Part shown: piece after piece, positions 37,701 through 48,500 of the stretch | Layout: each line of letters begins with the position of its first letter | How positions within the stretch are numbered: position 1 is the first letter of the stretch | Assembly (NCBI GenBank): GCA_030063045.1 | Contig: JAQSEB010000005.1 | Span: 923,501 to 987,500 of the forward strand | Origin: Pratylenchus scribneri | Lineage: Eukaryota; Nematoda; Chromadorea; Rhabditida; Pratylenchidae | Reading direction: 5' to 3' | Length of the DNA: 64,000 nucleotides | Translations under genes and position numbers: made by a program | Notes under the pieces: generated by a model | What the model saw: the letters and a program-made list of their open reading frames with translations, nothing else | Databases searched by the model: none | What the model was told of the DNA's origin: nothing

Positions 37701-39679
37701 AATATTTTGATAAAAATTTTTTATAATAAATAAATATTTTACCTTTAAACGATCAATCATTTTATCAACATTCATTGTTCTCAATTGAAACGCAAAGCAG
37801 TTCGACAATTCTAAATTCATGAAAATTTAAGCAAATATCATTAAAAATTTGATCACAATTTGAAAATAATTAAAATTTATTATATTTTTTTTTCAAAATA
37901 CAATGTTTTAATCATATCTTATTTTAATTAATGGAAATATTCACTCTAAAATGAAAATATATTTTGTTAAAAATTAATAGCCAAAATAAATATTGCTGTT
38001 TATGTTTATACCTCGTTCATCCATCGGTTTTGTCCTATGTTCAAAAATATAATCTTTATAAATTGATTCATGACTATATTTCTCGTCCGCCACATTATGT
38101 GCCAAAATTGAGCAACATCCATCCGATTTGGAATATGTATCCAGCAGAGACCGAACTTCGCAATTTTTTCGAAATGCTGGTATCTATATTTGTAATTAAA
38201 ATTAAATATGTTATGGGTGCGGTTTTTTGTTGCCTCAACGCCAAAATATGTTTTCCATTTTATCAAATTATTTTATTAATATATATAAATCAATAAAAAA
38301 CAATTAAATCCACTTTTACATTTTTTGGCACAATTTTCATAAGCTATTTTCGCGGGAGGCATGTTCATCATCGCCGTTTCATCGCCACATATATTTTTAA
38401 CGTGAAAAATAGAGGGGCTCAGAATAGTCAGCATATTCACGATCCGCAGGCATCGAGGCGCATCGAATGAACTATAATTTGGCCTATAGAAATTATTCAA
38501 ATAAATGTTCGCCAAAGTGAAGTTCCCATATATATTGGAGAGGAAGTCGAAAAAATTCTTGAATTTTTTCACTTTTATTATAGTTCATTCTACGCGCCTT
38601 AATGAGAGGATCGTGAATATGCCATTGGTTTCGCTTAAAACCCTAAAATAAAAAAGTTATAGCCTTTTAAAATTTCCAAAAATACATCTCCTTTTATTTC
38701 GATTAGCCGCAATTTTTCATTTATTGATACAACTAACTTTCGATTCTCTTTATTTTGGAAATTTTTATTGCATTTTTTAATCATTTTTATAGTCTATTTA
38801 TTTCATTTATTTTAATAAAATAAAGGATGCTCGAAAACATTTTTAAAAGCTTTGTAAATAATTTTTAAATGGTGGCGATGAAATGACCCCTTTTTGGCTG
38901 GACGATGAACCGGCGTGGCGATGAATAGACCCCCAGCGCACAATTATAAAATAAATAATTTTTTTATCTGATTTTATTTTTAAAAAATCCCCCATATTTT
39001 CTCCTCATAAAAACTATTATTTAAATAATCTCTACCGATGATAATGGATCCTGCAATGGAGTCCAATTGTCGAGGCAATTTTCATACAATTCCATTTCAT
39101 ATTCTTCCATCGTATCATCATTTTTATCATTCCACAATTTCCACGTCGAATTGATATCGCATTTGCATTTTAGATTCACACAGAGTTTATATGTGCACAA
39201 TTCTTTGGCATTTATTGATAATTGTTGTTCACAATCACAATTCAATGCTTGAAGTTCCATTGAAAATTTATTACTGTTTTAAAATTTATGCGATAAATTT
39301 GTTAATTTTTGATAATTATTTTATGCATTAACTTTGACCGATTAAGACATGGTAAGTTTTAAGCAGAAGCCCAATTTGATAAAATTATTATTATAACTAC
39401 AAAACTCAAAAGTCGATTTATGGAACAAAAAATTTTTTTTGCCATATTTAGATTAGCCAATGAGTTTTAAAAGAAATACTTTTCTTTGTCAAATTCATTA
39501 TCATCATCCGTCATTATTGATGAAAGGCATCCATTCAAGGAGAGGTCACAATAAATTGCCGGCCATTCGGCAAAATATTGCTCCACAATTCGTTGAGTAA
39601 ACCGATTTGCACCATAGAAAAGTAATAATTGTTGTCGATTAAGAAATTTCAATGCAGAAATAATGTCATCAATTCGCAT
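34732..39679 (-). CDS. Very AT-rich protein with F-box-like N-terminus, 12 exons, one frameshift
   Basis: Model: 39679-39480, 39273-39036, 38642-38320, 38176-38012, 37810-37743, 37502-37386, 37324-37135, 36978-36872, 36755-36642, 36597-36467, 35298-35121, 34926-34732; about 675 codons. All junctions except those of exon 3 are phase-consistent. Inside exon 3 the frame changes by one base near 38497; the total length is 3n+1. Residues 1-40 (IDDIISALKFLNRQQLLLFY) look like an F-box, the SKP1-binding helix set common in expanded nematode families. The remainder is helical, Asn/Lys/Tyr-rich and unrecognised. Coding and intron DNA are much more A+T-rich than in neighbouring genes. An AATAAA lies at 34708-34713 on the minus strand. 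The frameshift could be a real disabling mutation or a sequence error; the rest is intact, so either a functional gene or a young pseudogene is possible. The F-box assignment is tentative. Confidence 0.65.
35644..36458. mobile_element. hAT-like MITE, 815 bp, TCGAAA-rich ends
   Basis: Termini CAGGGCTGGGGTCGAAA and TTTCGACCCCACCCCTG are inverted, and an 8-bp duplication ATACAAAC flanks the element (35636-35643 and 36459-36466). The subterminal regions consist of ATCGAAATCGAAA repeats. It sits in an intron of the F-box-like gene, with its right target duplication overlapping the splice donor region at 36466. Confidence 0.92.
38430..38632. repeat. Inverted repeat inside a coding exon
   Basis: Plus-strand GCATATTCACGATCC... 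at about 38431-38478 is matched on the opposite strand by 38583-38630, ending in GAATGAACTATAAT in both. The arms are about 47 bp and roughly 75 percent identical, with about 105 bp between them, where the frameshift of exon 3 also lies. Confidence 0.75.
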
Positions 39680-41510
39680 TTTTATAATAATTTATTTTCA
39701 AAATATGATTTTTAAAAAAAAATTATTAATTTGACTTATAAGTAAAGGATTATTCAATGAGATGCTCAAAAGCCGTAACCTCACTTTTCAAATGTGCCAC
39801 AAACAAAATGAATCAATATTTTCACTCGCAAATCACAGTCTGCCGATGAGCTTTTATTATTATCGCAATCGCCAGCAGCAGAGAAGGGATGGCCGGTGGG
39901 CTGCTCTCAGCGACTCTCGAGTCTAGGCAATAAAAAGCAAAAAAAAAGAGAGAGTGAAAAATTTAGGGAAAAGATGAGCGAAAAGAGAGAGAGGACATTT
40001 GGCACAGCACAAAGCAATAATAAACAATTGGCTAGTGGTTGTTAAATAAAAGGGCTCATGTTCCCGACCCGCCACCGGCGGTGGAAGACATTGGCCATTC
40101 TTTTGGCCAAAACACAACACTAATCAGGAACAATTACGACGGCAGTTTATAAGCCCAAAGGTCCTATGCAAATTGGCATTTTTAGATTATTTATAATTTC
40201 AAACAATAAAAATAAATTAAGTGCTTTTGAATGTAAAAAAAAAACGAATTTTTGGAAAAGCAATGCCCCTGTTCGACCCATGGTTAATGGAAAATGTGAT
40301 TATTTTAAATTGTCCAATTTAAAATGATCATATAGAAAAGAAAATGAATAAAATGAATCATCGGCGAAGGAAATGAAAAAAAAATTTGTTAAAAAATAAA
40401 CAAAATTAGCTGCTGGAAAAATGTCTTTAATTCCGTCACTCATTTCATTCATTTTTATAGTTTATTTAGGTATTTCATTTATTTTAATAAAGGATGCTCG
40501 AAAACATTTTTAAAAGCTTTGTAAAAGAAAATTTGGCCAATTCCCTGACTGAAGAAAAAGTGGCATAAAGAAAAAGTGCCATTGGCACGCATAAAATTTG
40601 GATAAATAAATCCTCATTTTTGGCATCGAATATTTGTGTCAAATTTGCCTTTTAGCATATTTTGGAAGCATTAAACGGTTTTTAAACAGGTTGATGGCAT
40701 TTTGAAGAGCTATGTTTTGGTCATTGAATGCCAATAAATTTCATAATTTAATTTGGATTTATTCTTTGCGAAAAATTCTATTTTCCAAAATAAGGCATGA
40801 AAGTCATTTTCGACATCATTTTTGCATTTCTTTAACCATAAATCCAGTTATTGTTATTTTAAGTCAATCCATATTTTTTTTAATTATTAGATAGGTCTAA
40901 TACAGCTCTTCGATAGGTGTCTTTTCCTCAAAAATGTTTGGGTTATTAGATTCGAAAAGAATTAAATATTTTTTTTAAAACTTGAATTTATTAAATACTA
41001 TTTTTAGAAGACATTTATAGCTTTCAAATAATATTTATATTGCCCTCCCTGATTGGCTATCGCCTCATTGAGCTATGTTCAAAAAATACCTACTCAAGTA
41101 TATTGAAATTGAAAATGAAATGACCGTAATGACTCTACATCACTCACTCAATGATATGCAGAAAAAAAGAGTAATTAATTTTTTTGATAAATGAAAGTCA
41201 ATTTTCAAAAAAAAAACATTATCGAAAATTTATTCTTTTTAAAGTTTATGGCCATAAAATATTGGCCAAATCATCATTAATGCTTCATCGGACTCATTCC
41301 TCCTCATCTTTGTCCATTATAGCCATTTTTTCACGTCCATTTCTTCGTCCTTTGCCATTATTTTCGTTTTATTTGTGCTCATGGCCCATTGTCGATGCAG
41401 GAGACGGGTTTTGAGCCGTGGCCTTTGTTCCAAATATTCTTGCTCCAATTTACTGATCCATTTTTTCAAATCCATCGATGAATTCTGTGCATTAAAAAAA
41501 TATTTAAATT
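39680..41510. other. Upstream of the F-box-like gene, with partial family B copies
   Basis: No gene found. Diverged family B halves lie at 40092-40260 and 40910-41090. The stretch 40440-40530 repeats 38790-38860 (shared AAAGGATGCTCGAAAACATT). The promoter of the F-box-like gene must lie here but has no clear element. Confidence 0.45.
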
Positions 41511-41640
41511 CATTTGATTATGTTTTTGGTTTGTTTGGGTTTAAACAATTCAAATTTAGTTTTGAACCATTAAACCAAAATGGGTTCAAACCGTTTAATA
41601 CCCTTTAATTGTTGACCAAACCATGACAAATTATATACCA

Positions 41641-42382
41641 CTAGCTCAGTCGAACGCCCTATCGGGCGTTCTTCTGAGCTAGGGAAGTGTGACTGTTGTC
41701 CCCATCTTCGCCCCTTCGGGGCTCAGCTCGCTTCGCTCGCCCGTCGATTGTTTCCCTATAATAATCTTCGCCCCTTAGGGGCTCAGAGAATTGAATTGTG
41801 AAGGATAAAATGCAAAAAATGATAAAGAAAATTATTTGTCGCAACTGGAAATCTAACTTGACCCACATAGCAAAAGTCTACCACTCTACCATCTGCTGCT
41901 CTATCCAAGTCATTAAACAAATCATCAATCAATTCTACTATGTACTATTCCAATTTCTGTTGGACTATCCCCAAATTATGTAGGGCTATTCCTAATTCTG
42001 TAGGACTATTCCACATCTTAGGACTATTCCTAATTATGTAAGACTATTCCAAATCTTAGGAGTATTCCTAATTCTCTTGGACTATTCCACATCTTAGGAC
42101 TATTCCTAATTATGTAAGACTATTCCAAATCTTAGGAGTATTCCTAATTCTCTTGGACTATTCCACATCATAGGACTATTCCTAATTCTGTAGGACTATT
42201 CCACTTGGCCATAACTTATGGCCTAGCTGCGCGAGACTTTGCCAAATAAAAAAAACTAACTATCTGGTCATGATCAGCACCGCCTAAAACCCCCTAGTAC
42301 AAAAATTCAGCTCATTCCATCCACACATCTCCGAGAAAATCGGGGGACATGCAAGCAGACACATCTAAAATTATATATTGGA
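41641..42382 (-). mobile_element. Non-autonomous Helitron, 742 bp
   Basis: Read on the minus strand it starts with TCCAATATATA directly after an A. It ends with a GC-rich hairpin (GAACGCCC GATA GGGCGTTC), 7 bases (GACTGAG), then CTAG followed by a T. The 5' TC, subterminal 3' hairpin, CTRR end, insertion between A and T and absence of a target duplication are the defining Helitron features. The uninterrupted family A copies give the empty site. Inside are further strong hairpins (GCCCCTTCGGGGC) and an about 20-bp tandem repeat at 41940-42200 (GGACTATTCCTAATTCTG). No Rep/helicase is encoded. Confidence 0.92.
41940..42200. repeat. Short tandem repeat inside the Helitron
   Basis: About a dozen units of 18-22 bp of the type TAGGACTATTCCTAATTCTG or TCTTAGGACTATTCCACA. 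Confidence 0.85.
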
Positions 42383-42518
42383 TTAAATGCGTTTTGACCA
42401 GCTCTATCCAATTTTGGGTATATGGTTCGGGAATGTAAAGGGCAAACCCTCCTTAAACCATTATAATTCTTTTGGCTTTATTAAATAATAATTATCCGTA
42501 AATTTATTCCCAATTCTT

Positions 42519-45500
42519 CTAAAATTTTCCATTCCATATTACTACAAAATTCCTTTCGGCAATTTCAATTTCATTCCCAATGGAATTGATGGCCCTTTGC
42601 ACTTTTTGAAGGCGTCTTTCCACTGAACAATGCTCCAAAATGTTCGTTTCGCCGAATTCATCTTCAGCGAATTCCTCGCCCAATTCGGCGAATATATCCG
42701 CCACCGCCGATCGTCGTCCGGAACTTCGACGTTGGAAGAAAAATTCTGTGAAATTTTAGCAAATGAATTTGGGTGATCAATTAGAAGGGAGATAAGCCGC
42801 CATTGTGGAGTAGTCCAAATTTGGTTCCGTTTAGAATAACTCATCAAGGACAGAATCAATTTTGATAATTTTGTTTTCAAATTAAAGAATGGACTTTTGG
42901 CTATCCAATGATATTAATTTTATTTAAATTCGTTCAGAATTGACGGAGTTACGCTCAAAAAACCCATTGAAAATTTGGCTAATCCATAATAAAGGTCACT
43001 TTAAATGGTTTTTTTGAGCTTATCTTCATTATTTCTAGACCAATTTAAATAAAATTAATATTATTCGATAGCCAAAAGTTTGCTCTTTAATTTAATAACA
43101 AATACATCAAATTTGGTTCCGTCCTTGATGAGTTTATTTTAAAAACGGCAACAAGGCATATTCATTGAGGGGAAAATTCACAGATTTTCCCTGATGAGGA
43201 AATTATCCAATAAATGATTGTTTTACCTTCACTGTCGAATGATTTTGGCGATGCAGAATATTGTCCATTGCGCCAATTCCAACGTTGTTCATGCCGTTGC
43301 CGTATCAAATTTGCTGTAAAATATGGCAAAATTTATTCATATCACTTCAACCCCGAAATGATTAAATAACTTATTTATTTTTTGGCCATAGCTCAATGAG
43401 GCAATAATTAATCTAGGAAGGTGATATGGCAATGGAAAGCCCAATAAATCCTCTAAAAAGTGACATCCTTAACTTTGTAAAATCCTACTTTTAAAAAATT
43501 CCATGTCTTTTAATGTAATAAACTGAAACATTTTAAGGAAAAAGCACTTATTTTACAAATTATTTTAAATTTTCGAAAAAATTAAGGAGCCACTTTTTAG
43601 AGGACATTTAGGGCTTTCAAAAGGCATATTGCCTTCACTAAATTGCTTATTGGGCCTTATTAAGATATGGGGATTCGAACCTTTTCGCCTGACCATCCGT
43701 CGACAATGCGGATATTCCTCAAAGGCGGCAGCCAATGAATCGTGGCCAATTGTGCAGAGGCAAGAATAGCCAATGGAACGAATCTTTTTATAATAAATAT
43801 AAATATTTTAACACATATTTTTAGGGTTTTATCCTACATTCAAAAACCAACCATATACCCAAAATTGGATGGAGCTGGTCAAGATGCATTGAATGGAATA
43901 TAATTTGTCGTTGTTTGGTCAACAATTAAAGGGTATTAAACGGTTTAAACCAATTTTGGTTTGGTCAACAATTAAAGGGTATTAAACGGTTTAAACCAAT
44001 TTTGGTTTGGTCAACAATTAAAGGGTATTAAACGGTTTAAACCAATTTTGGTTAGGTCAAAAATTAAAGGGTATTAAACGGTTTAAACCAATTTTGGTTT
44101 GGTCAACAATTAAAGGGTATTAAACGGTTTAAACCAATTTTGGTTAGGTCAAAAATTAAAGGGTATTAAACGGTTTAAACCAATTTTGGTTTGGTCAACA
44201 ATTAAAGGGTATTAAACGGTTTAAACCAATTTTGGTTTGGTCAACAATTAAAGGGTATTAAACGGTTTAAACCAATTTTGGTTAGGTCAAAAATTAAAGG
44301 GTATTAAACGGTTTAAACCAATTTTGGTTTGGTCAACAATTAAAGGGTATTAAACGGTTTAAACCAATTTTGGTTTGGTCAACAATTAAAGGGTATTAAA
44401 CGGTTTAAACCAATTTTGGTTTAATGATTCAAAACTTAAATTTGCTACCAAATTAAGAATTAATCCAAATCCACATTCCACAATCCACATCAACTGACCG
44501 TATATGGCGTTTTTGACTCCGTAAGCAGTGGCCAATCCCCGTAAATGTCGCCTTCATGCAAAAATCTGTTCGGACGATTGGCATCAAAAAATAGCCGAGG
44601 GCTAATTGAGCGATTGCCACCTCCAGATGAGGATTGGCCATCCACTAAATCGAAGTCCTCTTCCAGCAATATTTCCAATTGGCCATGCTTTACAATGAAT
44701 AATTCCTGCAGCGATGGGGGATTTTAATTTTTTTTTTACAAATTGAAGAATATTGGAGGAGGAATTAAGGTTAAAGGTCAGATCCTGGAAGGAATTCCAA
44801 ATTTAATTCCGCCCGTTTCCCAAACATTTATTTCCCCTGTTTTTATTTTTAATGACATCCGATTACAATTTGGCCAAATTTTATTAAAAATATTTCGAGA
44901 AATTCTCAATTTGATAAAGGAATATATTTGGCGCGCATCAGCCTTCATTTGTTTGTGTTTCATCCCCTTTTCCGCCTTTCGTGGGATTGGAAAGGGAAAA
45001 CCAATAGAGGCAATAAAATTGCGCGCTAACATCTCCACAAAAAAATGGTCTCGTTATTGGGGCCCCAAATACAATATTTTTTGGCCAATTCTTCTTCAAT
45101 TCCCTTGTAGCTTTTTCCTTCTCCTCCAAGGGCAAAGAATGTTGGAGAATTCAATCAAAAAATTGGCGGCGAATCGAATTCTCCTCCAAAAGCCAAAAAA
45201 TTCCAAACCAAATCATAAATTTCCCTTCCCTTTTCCTTTTTTATATATAAAAATGTTACTAAAAATGCTTTGGGAATTTTTATTCCCACTGGAACAATTT
45301 CCACTCCTCATTTTCATTACAATTTTCCCTCAATTCGTCCACTCAATTCGATGCTATGAATGCTCATCAGTTCATTAAATTTGAGAATTTTTTATAAAAT
45401 TACTCTAAAGGGACCCAATGATTGGACATGCAATCAATATGTTGGAGCCAGTTGTGGATATGGCTTCTTTGGATGCATCAAAGTGGCCACATACGGTTGG

Positions 45501-48500
45501 TTGGAATTATTGTCAATTTGTCTTGGTTTTTGATTCATAACTAAACGAGGCTATAACCAATTCGGGAAGGCGATATACCGTTTGAAAGCCATAAATGTCC
45601 TTTAAAATTTGGCCATTTTAATTTTATAAAATCCAAACTTTAAAAAATCTTACATGTCGTTACATGTCTTTGAATGTAATAAACCCGAATTTGATGAGGA
45701 AAAGCCGCTTATTCTACAAATTGTTTTAAATTTTCAAAAAAGTAAAGCCACTTTTTAGAGGACAATTTGGGCTTTCAGATGCATATCGCCTCCCTGAATT
45801 GACTGCTTCTTTATTGATGGTGATGGCCAAAAGAATAGCCCGGATGCCATTTGATGGCATTCAATCATCCCTTTTTACGATTTTCATTAAATTATTTTCA
45901 GATGGCGGCGTAGACAAATGTAAGCATTTTAACATTTTCGTACACTGAACATTCCCTGATCTAATAAACCATCAAGCGCTATTTTAAGAAACCATAATTC
46001 TGAAGAATTAAATATCAGTCAAAACAATAGCTTCCCATTCCCCAAGGTGATGTCCAAAAAAGGCATCAAATGAGCCAAATGCTGATTGAATTAATTTTCT
46101 CCAATTTTTGACTTCAAAGTTCAAAATCAATTTCAATTCAATCCATAAAAAATTTTTTTCAAATTCCATTCATTTTCTAAAATTTTACTTCTTTCGGCAC
46201 TCGATGGCTTTTTAAATTTAGACGAAAAATTTGGCCATTCAATTTTTAAAAATTAATTTTTTAATTTAAGTAGGAAATTTCATCGATGACCCACAGGCCA
46301 TTGTCTCACTAATTCGTGGATGTAATTTACTTCCATTGGGCGGGGTTGATGCTTGCCAGCAGCAAATTTTGCTTGGATACCGTGTCATAACATGTTCGTT
46401 TTTTACTAATAAATAATTCCCAATCAAATTTTAAATGAAAAGTAGCTTGAAATTTAGCAAATTTGGTAATTTTTATAGCCAAGATTTGGATGTATATTAA
46501 TTTTAATAAGAATTAATAAATTTGATCTAATTAATAAAAAGTTATGACTAAAAAAGCAATAAAATAGACCAAAGAACACTGTTTTTTGGCCTGAAAAATC
46601 AATTTTACAATTGAATATTTGATTAATTTTGGTAAATTTGGTAACACTGACCATATATTTAATTGTGGTGAAATTATTATTGAAAAATTAGTGAATTTGA
46701 TGAAAATTTCAAAAAAGTGAAAATATTGGCTAAAAAATCGCCTTTGGAATTTTTGGCCATAACTTTTTGCCAAATGGAAGTTGTTCAATAAATTTGATAT
46801 TAAAATGTTCTAAAGAAAGAGCTAATTCAATGTTATAAAAAATTAATAGCCTAAGGATAATCTCAATTATTTTTCAATTATAAATTCATTTAATTCGCCA
46901 TTTTTCGCCACAGGTTATTGCTATTCCGATTATTGCAATGGGACAATTGGAAGGAGGAAAACAAATTCGTCATCTTTTTTATTTCCATTTTTATTCATTT
47001 TAATTGCAATTTTATTTCCCATAATTTTCATTTGAGCCGCAGGAAAATAAAATTTTATTTTTTTTTATTTTTTGGAATTGTCCAAAAAAACATTAAAAAT
47101 GACCAAAATTTTCTTGTATATTGCTATAAAATTTGTCTCTTCTTCTTCTAGCCTTACATTTAATTTAATCCTTATTCTTATTTAGTAATATTTACCCATC
47201 AAATTTTAATTATGGCCATGGGTCGTTTCAGTAATTTAATTCATTTTGTCACACATCTATAGGTACCAGAGCAGTTTTTTGGCCATAGCTCAACAAGAAG
47301 GAATAAATCAATTCAAGAAGGAAATAAACCATTTGTAAGCCCAAAGTGTCCTTAACAAAGTGGCTTAATTATATTTACAAAATTCAAGCATTCAAAAATG
47401 TTAAATGAATTTTAGTGTAATAAAATTTAATTTTTGGAAGAAAATCCGCATATTTTACAAATTCTTTTAAATTTTCAAAAAATTAATTAAGCCACTTTTA
47501 GAGGACATTTAGAGCTTTCAAATGGCAAATTCCCTTCCTAAATTGGTTGCTTCCTTGTTGAGTTGTGGCCAAAAGCATGGCCCAGGTACCCATTCAAGAG
47601 TATCCATCGTCTTGTTTCATATTTTCCCCCATCATTTGCACCTTTGCAATTTCTCCTTTTCGGCACACAATATCGCCTGGACTGAATCGTCTAGGGCACA
47701 GTCGAATGGCCAATTCACGAAGTAATCCCTTCTCACAAAGGGAAAATATGGGTGAAGCAAGCAGAGGGGACAACATTGGCTCAGCGGCCAATTCCATGGC
47801 CAAACGGGGTGGCAAAAAGCCCAGCAACATTTCCTGTGGACGGGCACAAAATTAACGATATTATTTGGATTACGCAGTGTCAAAATAATAGTAATGGTTT
47901 AAATGTTTGTCCTAATATTCCCAAACCAAATATACCCAAAATTGAATAGGCTGGTCAAGACGCATTGAATGGTATATAATTTGCCATGGTTTGGTCAATA
48001 ATTAAAGGGTATAAACGGTTTAAACCAATTTTGGTTTGGTCAACAATTAAAGGGTATTAAACGGTTTAAACCAATTTTGGTTTGGTCAACAATTAAAGGG
48101 TATTAAACGGTTTAAACCCATTTTGGTTTAATGGTTCAAAACAAATTTAGAATTGGTTAAACCCGAAGTCAAAACATTAATCAAATGATGGATGAGATCT
48201 AACGATTGGGTTTTGGCAATTTCAGTGATTTTTCGGCTAATTAAATATTCCCAAAAATATTATGAAGATTTGTTCACCGTGTCATTGACGAGTTGGGCCC
48301 GTTCGCCCCAAATCCATTGATATTCAATCCAATTGATCACCCTTTCACGGATTGCCTCATTCACTTGACTAAAAAGGAGCCATTTTTGTACTTGGGACAT
48401 TCATTCTGGCCACAGCTCAATAAGGAAACAATCAATTCAGGAAGGCGATATGTCATTTGAAAGCCCTAAAAAGTCCTCTAAAAAGTGGCTTAATTATTTT

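Larger units (their letters stand above)
41515..42450 (+). mobile_element. Family A minisatellite MITE, 1 unit, split by a Helitron
   Basis: The left part ends at TTATATACCA (41640) and the right part resumes at TTAAATGCGTTTTGACCAGC (42383), exactly where other copies read continuously ATACCATTCAATGCG. The interruption is the Helitron described separately. Confidence 0.9.

Noticed and set aside
43670..43690. GGTTCGAATCC-like sequence at the CNG exon 14 donor, possible tRNA remnant
   Set aside because: It is explained by the donor GTTCGAAT and a coincidental match; the same GTTCGAAT donor occurs after exon 6 of the same gene.
44743..45252. N-terminal part of a 211-codon plus-strand open frame ending in the Ly6 signal peptide
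   Set aside because: Only the last 39 codons (from the ATG at 45253) form a signal peptide plus the Ly6 start; the upstream part has no start in a plausible position and no domain, so it is probably 5' UTR or spacer.
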